Source: Duganella callida (GTDB lineage: Bacteria > Pseudomonadota > Gammaproteobacteria > Burkholderiales > Burkholderiaceae_D). From it: DNA of 58,609 nt. The first letter of the stretch is position 1, and every line of letters starts with the position of its first letter. Position numbers and translations under genes: made by a program. The DNA lies in assembly GCF_004614165.1 (NCBI RefSeq), contig NZ_SPVG01000030.1, positions 1 to 58,609 on the forward strand, read 5' to 3'. The notes under the pieces were generated by a model. It did no database searches. It saw only the letters and a program-made list of their open reading frames with translations, and had not been told where the DNA came from. Positions 52,862-58,609 of the stretch are shown here, in pieces.

Positions 52862-55114
52862 TTATTGCTTGACGCAATCGACGAAATAGCCGCGCTTGCC
52901 ATCGACTTCGCGCTTGACCAGCCCGTGCACGTCGGTCTCGAAGCCGGGGAAGCGCTCGTTGAAGTCGCGCGCGAAGCGCAGGTAATCGACGATGGTCCGG
53001 TTGAAGCGCTCGCCGGGGATCAGCAGCGGAATGCCGGGCGGATACGGCGTCAGCAGGATCGAGGTGATGCGGCCTTCCAGCTCGTCGATGGCGACGCGTT
53101 CGATTTCGCGGTGCGCCATCTTGGCGAACGCTTCCGACGGCTTCATGGCCGGCACCATGTCCGACAGATACATTTCGGTGGTCAGGCGCGCCACATCGTA
53201 GGCCTTGTAGAAGTCGTGGATCTGCTGACACAGGTCGCGCAGGCCGACTTTTTCGTAGACCGGGTTGGCGGCCGCGAATTCCGGCAGGATGCGCCACATC
53301 GGCTGGTTCTTGTCGTAATCGTCCTTGAATTGCTGCAGAGCGGTCAGCAGCGTGTTCCAGCGGCCCTTGGTGATGCCGATGGTAAACATGATGAAGAACG
53401 AGTACAGGCCGCACTTTTCAATGATGACGCCGTGCTCGGCCAGGTACTTGGTCACGATCGAGGCCGGAATGCCGGTCTCGTCGAACTGGCCGTCCAGCGA
53501 CAGGCCCGGATTGACGATGGTGGCCTTGATCGGGTCCAACATGTTGAAGCCCGGCGCCAGCTTGCCGAAGCCGTGCCAGTCGTCTTCCGCCTTGATGATC
53601 CAGTCTTCGCGCGAGCCGATGCCTTCTTCGGCGAACTCTTCCGGACCCCAGACCTTGAACCACCAGTCCTTGCCCCATTCCTGGTCGATCTTCTTCATGG
53701 CGCGGCGGAAGTCCAGCGCTTCCAGGATCGATTCCTCCACCAGCGCGGCGCCGCCCGGCGCTTCCATCATGGCGGCGGCGACGTCGCAGGAGGCGATGAT
53801 CGAGTATTGCGGCGAGGTCGAGGTGTGCATCAGGTACGCCTCGTTGAAGGCGTCCTGGTCCAGCTTGACGGTTTCCGACTCGCGCACCAGCACCTGCGAG
53901 GCCTGCGACAGGCCGGCCAGCAGCTTGTGGGTCGACTGGGTCGAGAAGATCATCGATTCCTTGGCGCGCGGCCGGTCCTTGCCGATCGCGTGCATGTTCT
54001 TGTAGAAATCGTGGAAGGTGGCGTGGGGCAGCCAGGCTTCGTCGAAGTGCAGGGTGTCGATCTTGCCGTCAAGCAGTTCGCGCAGGGTTTCCACGTTGTA
54101 CACCACGCCGTCATAGGTCGACTGGGTGATGGTCAGGATACGCGGCTTCTTGTTCACCGCGTCGCGGGCGAACGGGTTGGCCTCGATCTTGCGCATGATG
54201 CTTTCTGGCGAGAACTCTTCCAGCGGGATCGGCCCGATGATGCCCAGGTGATTGCGGGTCGGCATCAGGAACACGGGGATGGCGCCGCACATGATGATCG
54301 AGTGCAGGATCGACTTGTGGCAGTTGCGGTCGACCACCACGATGTCGCCCGGTGCCACGGTCGAGTGCCAGACCATCTTGTTCGAAGTCGAGGTGCCGTT
54401 GGTGACGAAGTAGCAATGGTCGGCGTTGAAGATGCGCGCGGCATTGCGCTCGGACTTGGCGACCGGGCCGGTGTGGTCCAGCAACTGGCCCAGTTCTTCC
54501 ACCGCATTGCAGACGTCGGCGCGCAGCATGTTCTCGCCAAAGAATTGGTGGAACATCTGGCCGATCGGCGATTTCAGAAACGCCACGCCGCCCGAGTGAC
54601 CTGGGCAGTGCCAGGAATAGGAACCGTCATTGGCGTACTCGACCAGCGCGCGGAAGAACGGCGGCGCCAGGCCGTCCAGATAGGACTTGGCTTCACGGAT
54701 GATGTGGCGCGCGACAAATTCCGGGGTGTCCTCGAACATGTGGATGAAGCCGTGCAGCTCGCGCAGGATGTCGTTGGGAATGTGGCGCGAAGTGCGTGTT
54801 TCGCCATACAGGTAGATCGGGATGTCGGCGTTCTTGTAGCGGATTTCCTCGACAAAGGCGCGCAGCGATTTCAGCGCGGTGTCGGTGTCTTCCACCGAGC
54901 CGGTGCCGAATTCCTCGTCGTCGATCGACAGCACGAAGGCCGACGCGCGTGATTGCTGCTGGGCGAACTGGGCCAGATCGCCGTAGCTGGTCACGCCCAC
55001 CACTTCCATGCCTTCTTTTTCCATCGCATCGGCCAGGGCGCGAATACCCAGGCCGGACGTGTTCTCGGAACGGAAATCCTCGTCAATGATGACGATGGGG
55101 AAACGAAATTTCAT
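52862..55114 (-). CDS. Orn/Lys/Arg decarboxylase, PLP-dependent
   Basis: This 750-residue fold-type I PLP enzyme removes CO2 from lysine, arginine or ornithine, giving a polyamine or its precursor. The N-terminal wing (receiver-like) domain starts PIVIIDEDF, the PLP-binding core covers residues about 130-550, and the C-terminal domain follows. The Schiff-base lysine is K397 in STHKLLAGLSQ; substrate-aldimine elements such as HFDEAW are visible upstream. Length fits the large acid-stress/biosynthetic group (LdcC/AdiA/SpeC), but which amino acid is used cannot be decided from motifs. ATG 55114 follows GGAG. Its own terminator is downstream. Confidence 0.92.
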   Translation of the reverse strand: MKFRFPIVIIDEDFRSENTSGLGIRALADAMEKEGMEVVGVTSYGDLAQFAQQQSRASAFVLSIDDEEFGTGSVEDTDTALKSLRAFVEEIRYKNADIPIYLYGETRTSRHIPNDILRELHGFIHMFEDTPEFVARHIIREAKSYLDGLAPPFFRALVEYANDGSYSWHCPGHSGGVAFLKSPIGQMFHQFFGENMLRADVCNAVEELGQLLDHTGPVAKSERNAARIFNADHCYFVTNGTSTSNKMVWHSTVAPGDIVVVDRNCHKSILHSIIMCGAIPVFLMPTRNHLGIIGPIPLEEFSPESIMRKIEANPFARDAVNKKPRILTITQSTYDGVVYNVETLRELLDGKIDTLHFDEAWLPHATFHDFYKNMHAIGKDRPRAKESMIFSTQSTHKLLAGLSQASQVLVRESETVKLDQDAFNEAYLMHTSTSPQYSIIASCDVAAAMMEAPGGAALVEESILEALDFRRAMKKIDQEWGKDWWFKVWGPEEFAEEGIGSREDWIIKAEDDWHGFGKLAPGFNMLDPIKATIVNPGLSLDGQFDETGIPASIVTKYLAEHGVIIEKCGLYSFFIMFTIGITKGRWNTLLTALQQFKDDYDKNQPMWRILPEFAAANPVYEKVGLRDLCQQIHDFYKAYDVARLTTEMYLSDMVPAMKPSEAFAKMAHREIERVAIDELEGRITSILLTPYPPGIPLLIPGERFNRTIVDYLRFARDFNERFPGFETDVHGLVKREVDGKRGYFVDCVKQ

Positions 55115-55321
55115 GCATGTCTCCAAAAAAGCAGCCGCCCCTGACCGGATATGGAGGGGCGGGCTAGGGCGCGACCCTGCGGCCGCCAAAAAAATAAAGC
55201 GGGATTCTCGCAGAAATAGGGCCGCTGCGGGAAAAAATTATCGTAACAGAATGCACTGCCGGCATGACGCCAGCGTGACAGCCGGCATCATGTTTTCCGG
55301 TCAATGTTGCGCAATGGCCGC

Positions 55322-55894
55322 TCAGTGGCCGCCCAGCCAGGCCATGACACCCAGGGCGATGCCGACACCGGCCACGCCGTAGGCCAGGCCCATCATCCAT
55401 TTCTTGCGCGTCAGCAGGGTGATCGCGGCCAGCGAGATGGCGATCTGCTCGGCGGTGGTGGCCAGCGCCCATTGGTGGTGCTTGTGCATGGCCTCATCCG
55501 ATTTGTGGTTCCATTCTTTGGAGGACTCTTCCCACTTCTCGGCATCTTTCTTGATGTCTTCCTTCTCCTGCTTGTAGCGGGCGACCTCGGTCTCGTAGCG
55601 CTTGGGATCGACGCCGGGCAGGGTGATTGCCAGCTCGGCCAGGTTCTGCTTGGCGGACTTGGCCTGGTAATAGTTCCAACGGTTGGCCGCCTCGGTCTTG
55701 TCGATGGCGGCGTTGTTCTTGAACAGCGCGGCATCGTTCTGCGTGGCGCCGCCGAGGTAGCCGAACGCCGCGCCGACGGTGGCCAGGATGGCCGTCATCA
55801 CGGCGATGTTGTTGGAGAAGCCGTCGCTGCCGTGTGCAGCGTGTTCGACCGCGTGATCGTGCGGTCCGTGTACGTGAAAGCCTTGACCAGACAT
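55322..55894 (-). CDS. DUF4337 family membrane protein
   Basis: This 190-residue protein has a His-rich start (HVHGPHDHAVEHAAH), TM1 (about 28-50), a charged helical middle likely to be a coiled coil (about 60-150) and a C-terminal pair of hydrophobic segments (about 150-187). This is the DUF4337 layout; the family function is unknown. It lies 18 bases downstream of folA on the minus strand, so the two are probably co-transcribed. The 207 bases between it and the decarboxylase start contain no gene I can support. Confidence 0.88.
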   Translation of the reverse strand: MSGQGFHVHGPHDHAVEHAAHGSDGFSNNIAVMTAILATVGAAFGYLGGATQNDAALFKNNAAIDKTEAANRWNYYQAKSAKQNLAELAITLPGVDPKRYETEVARYKQEKEDIKKDAEKWEESSKEWNHKSDEAMHKHHQWALATTAEQIAISLAAITLLTRKKWMMGLAYGVAGVGIALGVMAWLGGH

Positions 55895-55912
55895 GGGTAT
55901 CCTTAATAAAAC

Positions 55913-56395
55913 TCAGGCCTTGCGGCGCAGGGTGACAAAAGCGTAGTGCAAACCGGAGGGCGAGACGTGCGCTTCGCGCGCGGTTTCCTGCCAGACGCCG
56001 GCATCGGGTTCGGGGAAGAACGCATCACAGTCGAATGTATGGGCGATTTGCGTGATGATCAACCGGCTCGCCAGCGGCATCGCCTGCCGGTAGATCTCGG
56101 CGCCGCCGATGACGAAGGCGTCAGCGTCTTCGACCAGCGCCAGCGCGGCCTCGATGGAGTTGACGGCTTCGACGCCGTCGTGGCGCCAGCCGGCGTTGCG
56201 GGTGATGACGATGTTGCGGCGGTTGGGCAGCGGGCGGCCGATGGAATCGAAGGTCTTGCGGCCCATGATGATGGGATGGCCGGTGGTCAGGCGCTTGAAG
56301 TGCGCCATGTCCTCCGGCAGTTTCCACGGCAGGGTGTTGTGGATGCCGATGCCGCGGTTGGCGTCGGTGGCAACGATGATGGTCAGATGGCTCAT
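55913..56395 (-). CDS. folA: Dihydrofolate reductase
   Basis: The 160-residue enzyme reduces dihydrofolate to tetrahydrofolate with NADPH, regenerating the cofactor consumed by ThyA. Family elements are IIVATDANRGIGIHNTLPWKLPEDMAHFK (Trp and acidic active-site residue), MGRKTFDSIGRPLPNRRNIVITR, and IGGAEIYRQAMPLA. It is full length. It lies about 1 kb from thyA on the same strand, with a cupredoxin pseudogene and a hydrolase between them. Confidence 0.97.
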   Translation of the reverse strand: MSHLTIIVATDANRGIGIHNTLPWKLPEDMAHFKRLTTGHPIIMGRKTFDSIGRPLPNRRNIVITRNAGWRHDGVEAVNSIEAALALVEDADAFVIGGAEIYRQAMPLASRLIITQIAHTFDCDAFFPEPDAGVWQETAREAHVSPSGLHYAFVTLRRKA

Positions 56396-56430
56396 GGTGA
56401 TACTGAAACTGGATTGAGCCGGTATTATCG

Positions 56431-56776
56431 TTGAAAATCGCTGTCGGCGGCGTGCAGGCGCCGCGAAAAGTCCAGCAGGCCCTGGGGATTGATGTCGGGC
56501 GGCGTATCTACGCCAGGGGCAAAGAACGCGTGATCAGGATCGAGGCACGCAAATTCCGGTTTTCGCCCAACGTGATCGAGCTGAGAGCTGACGGCGGTGG
56601 ATTTCCCGCATGGGTTCAGCGTGCCGGAACTGAACCTGCTTGCCGATCTGGTCATGGACAAGCCGGTGCAGGTCAGGCAGAAGCCGGAGGCCGAAGGCAG
56701 ATTCGGCTTCCTGTGCGATAACTTCTGCGGCAGCGGCCACGAGGAAATGGCCGAGACGATGAACGTGACAGCCTGA
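56431..56776 (+). pseudogene. Cupredoxin-domain protein, frameshifted
   Basis: Frame 1 from TTG 56431 reads ...GKERVIRIEARKFRFSPNVIELRADGGGFP and then goes astray. One base later another frame continues HGFSVPELNLLADLVMD ... RFGFLCDNFCGSGHEEM ... MNVTA to TGA 56774-56776. Together this is a copper-binding cupredoxin resembling cytochrome oxidase subunit II-type domains, with His, Cys, Cys, His and Met ligands. A single extra base at about 56611 and a deletion of roughly 8 codons before it break it. No normal signal peptide is visible. It lies between folA and a hydrolase on the opposite strand. Confidence 0.8.
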
Positions 56777-56779
56777 CGC

Positions 56780-57487
56780 TCAACGCCCGGCGTGGTGGAA
56801 GAATCCCCGCAGATGAGTTGCCAGCGCCTGCGGCGCTTCCAGCGGCATCATGTGACCGGTGCCCGTTTCGAGCAGGTGCAGTTCGGCGTCCGGGCAGTTG
56901 GCGGCCAGTTCACGGACGTCGTCCGCCGGGACCAGCTTGTCCTGTTCCGCGCCGATGATCAGTACCGGGCAGCGCAAGGCGTGCACGCGCGCCATCAGGT
57001 CGGGGCGCTCGATGGTGCTGCGGAACTGCGCCAGCAGCACTTCCTTGCCCAGGTCCACGGCCATCCGCTGGATCACGTCGATGATACCGGCATCGTCCAG
57101 ATGTTCGGGCGCGACGATTTCGCGCAGGCGCATCTGCGTCATGCCGGTGTAGTGGTTTTTTTCCAGTTGCGGAATGATGCGCTCGCGCGTGGCCTTTTCC
57201 TTGTCGCCCAGCTTTTTGCCGGCGCTGCCGATGATGGTCAGCGACTTCACGCGTTCCGGATAGGCCAGCGCATATTCCACCGACAGGTAGGCGCCGAGCG
57301 AGAAGCCGACCAGGTTGGCCCGCGGCGCGCTGTGGGCGCCGATCAGTTCCAGCATCTGTTCGCGCGTGTGCGCCTTGTACAGCGGAACGTGGTTGAATTC
57401 GAAGCTCCCGTCCAGCAAGGGCAGCAGACGGCTCCACATGCGTTCGTCGCACAGCGTGCCTGGCACAAAGTCCAGACGCGTGGTCAT
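56780..57487 (-). CDS. Alpha/beta hydrolase
   Basis: This 235-residue cytosolic hydrolase has the nucleophile elbow [10 protein letters not shown] (about residues 60-69). An acidic residue lies in [12 protein letters not shown], and the catalytic His in [11 protein letters not shown] near the end. The substrate is unknown. The start ATG 57487 overlaps the thyA stop codon as ATGA, implying coupled translation with thyA. Longer extensions are thyA shadow. Confidence 0.9.
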   Translation of the reverse strand: MTTRLDFVPGTLCDERMWSRLLPLLDGSFEFNHVPLYKAHTREQMLELIGAHSAPRANLVGFSLGAYLSVEYALAYPERVKSLTIIGSAGKKLGDKEKATRERIIPQLEKNHYTGMTQMRLREIVAPEHLDDAGIIDVIQRMAVDLGKEVLLAQFRSTIERPDLMARVHALRCPVLIIGAEQDKLVPADDVRELAANCPDAELHLLETGTGHMMPLEAPQALATHLRGFFHHAGR

Positions 57488-58455
57488 ACGGCCATCGGCG
57501 CGGTGATGGGCGCATGGTGCTGGTAGCCTTCCAGCATGAAGTCGGACGGTTCGATTTTCTCCAGCCATTCAGGCTCGTATTTGCCGGTCGGGGTGTAGGC
57601 CGGCACACGGTCGGAAATGATCAGCTGCGGCAGCGGCAGTGGTTCGCGCTTGAGCTGTTCCCGCACCATGTCCATGTGGTTTTCATAGATGTGGGCGTCG
57701 CCGATGAAGTAGCTGAACCAGCGCGGCGTGTAGCCGGTCAGGCGGCCGACCAGATGCATCAGCGCCGCACCCTCGGCCAGATTGAACGGCGTGCCCAGGC
57801 CCAGGTCGTTGGAGCGCACGTACAGGCACATCGACAGTTCTTTGGTCGATGGATTGGGTATGAACTGATAGAGCAGATGGCAGGCGGGCAGGGCGACGGC
57901 GTCCAGCACGGCGGGATTCCAGCCGTGGAACAGGATGCGGCGGCTGCCGGGGTTGTGGACGATGGTGTCCAGGCATTCGCGCAGTTGGTCGATGGCTTTG
58001 TACAGCAGGACTTTCTGGACGCCTTCCTCCTCCACCTGCGAGACGATGGCGTAGCCTTTCTTCAGGGCGTCGGCAATTTGCGCCTCCTGGTCGGCGTCGA
58101 GCAGCTTGTAGCCCGGCCATTGGCGCCACTGCACACCGTAGACCGGCCCCAGGTCGTCGGTGCCCTGGCGATACGGATTGTCCAGCCACTGCTGGTTTTC
58201 ATTGGCGTTCTGGTCCCAGACCTTGCAGCCCAGCGCGCGGAAGTCGGCCGCGCTGCGCGAGGCGCGCAGGAAGGCGCACAGTTCGCCCACCACGGACTTG
58301 AAGGCGAGCTTTTTGGTCGTTACCGCGGGAAAACCTTTGGTCAGGTCGAAACGCATCATTGCGCCCGGCACGCTCAGGGTGCGGATGCCGGTGCGGTTGT
58401 CTTGCCAGCTGCCGGTGTCGATGACGGTTTGGATCAGGTCCAGGTATTGCTGCAT
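57484..58455 (-). CDS. thyA: Thymidylate synthase
   Basis: This 323-residue enzyme makes dTMP from dUMP with methylene-tetrahydrofolate. The nucleophile is C192 in [10 protein letters not shown], and the following family block NLGLGTPFN-like [19 protein letters not shown] and [17 protein letters not shown] are intact. It is about 60 residues longer than E. coli ThyA, with the extra part at about residues 100-160 (Glu/Ala-rich helix before the conserved [14 protein letters not shown]). The longer form occurs in other proteobacteria. ATG 58455 follows GGAG; TTG at 58467 is a less likely start. dcd supplies its dUMP route and folA recycles its product. Confidence 0.95.
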   Translation of the reverse strand: MQQYLDLIQTVIDTGSWQDNRTGIRTLSVPGAMMRFDLTKGFPAVTTKKLAFKSVVGELCAFLRASRSAADFRALGCKVWDQNANENQQWLDNPYRQGTDDLGPVYGVQWRQWPGYKLLDADQEAQIADALKKGYAIVSQVEEEGVQKVLLYKAIDQLRECLDTIVHNPGSRRILFHGWNPAVLDAVALPACHLLYQFIPNPSTKELSMCLYVRSNDLGLGTPFNLAEGAALMHLVGRLTGYTPRWFSYFIGDAHIYENHMDMVREQLKREPLPLPQLIISDRVPAYTPTGKYEPEWLEKIEPSDFMLEGYQHHAPITAPMAV

Positions 58456-58519
58456 TCGGTTCTCCAACGTGTGCGGGGTGGTGCGGGGACGGCTATTTTA
58501 GCAGGCCGGCCGGTCCCGG

Positions 58520-58609
58520 TCAGCGGCCGCCCGGTTTGCCTTTGCGACCGCCGGCTTGCGCGGTGGCGCGGCCCTCGGCGCGCGCCTGCGATTTGGCGCC
58601 GCGCCGAGG
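58520..58609 (-). CDS. C-terminus of a basic Gly/Arg-tailed protein (partial)
   Basis: Minus-strand frame reaches the window edge and ends at TGA 58520-58522: AKSQARAEGRATAQAGGRKG then KPGGR. Such Arg/Gly tails are usual on RNA-binding proteins such as DEAD-box helicases or pseudouridine synthases, but the domain itself is outside the window. The family is not assigned. Confidence 0.4.
   Translation of the reverse strand, partial: PRRGAKSQARAEGRATAQAGGRKGKPGGR

Overview
The window is GC-rich chromosomal DNA from a betaproteobacterium, most likely Oxalobacteraceae (the Massilia / Duganella / Janthinobacterium group). That placement is an inference. It rests on protein style and gene content: fused LivM-LivG, PEP-CTERM proteins, the DUF1501/DUF1800 pair, a Cpx-type system, and a REP-associated transposase remnant with GGGGTCAGAGCC-type termini. 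I see no rRNA, tRNA, CRISPR array, prophage or intact insertion sequence. Most of the window is housekeeping, broken by a few accessory loci.

Layout. 1-2836: end of a periplasmic solute-binding protein, an SDR oxidoreductase and a 7TM-DISM diguanylate cyclase. 2837-8213: an AT-rich spacer, a large secreted subtilase, and an 18-nt-spaced gene whose single reading frame contains three complete PEP-CTERM modules in tandem, ending at a strong terminator. 8233-11590 (minus): prfB (with programmed +1 frameshift), a HAD phosphatase and lysS. 11742-14284: cpdB-like lipoprotein nucleotidase and a Sel1-repeat protein. 14446-19266: a complete branched-chain amino-acid ABC transporter. 19268-19643: a 376-bp decayed RAYT element bounded by perfect 27-bp inverted repeats. 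19660-24255: aldo/keto reductase, DUF4272-like protein, RcnB-like protein and a secreted alpha/beta hydrolase. 24221-25714 (minus): a RES/Xre toxin-antitoxin operon with a DUF2288 gene, and a promoter whose spacer is a palindrome. 25761-29599: small secreted proteins, recJ and a COG4255-like gene.

29847-37579 is the most striking block. A 2284-residue protein with 16 SdrD_B/Cna_B-like calcium-loop domains (8 two-domain super-repeats) is followed by a PEP-CTERM protein. That protein carries a Cys...Gln-x-Ala-x-Trp pattern like Gram-positive thioester adhesin domains. Stalk and thioester tip are parts of one polypeptide in Gram-positive adhesins; here they would be split over two genes.

37655-44423: lolC/E-lolD, tatD, comEC, an alpha/beta hydrolase and dcd. 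44436-47595: a Cpx-like envelope-stress system (histidine kinase and regulator on minus, LTxxQ periplasmic protein divergent on plus). Two exact TTTAC-N5-TTTAC CpxR boxes lie in the divergent promoter region. 47624-52529: a Ser/Ala-rich protein, an intradiol-dioxygenase-like lipoprotein, and a DUF1800-DUF1501 operon. 52815-58609 (minus): Orn/Lys/Arg decarboxylase, DUF4337 protein, folA, a frameshifted cupredoxin pseudogene (plus), an alpha/beta hydrolase overlapping thyA, and the end of a basic Gly/Arg-tailed protein. folA and thyA lie close together, as expected for the dTMP/folate cycle.
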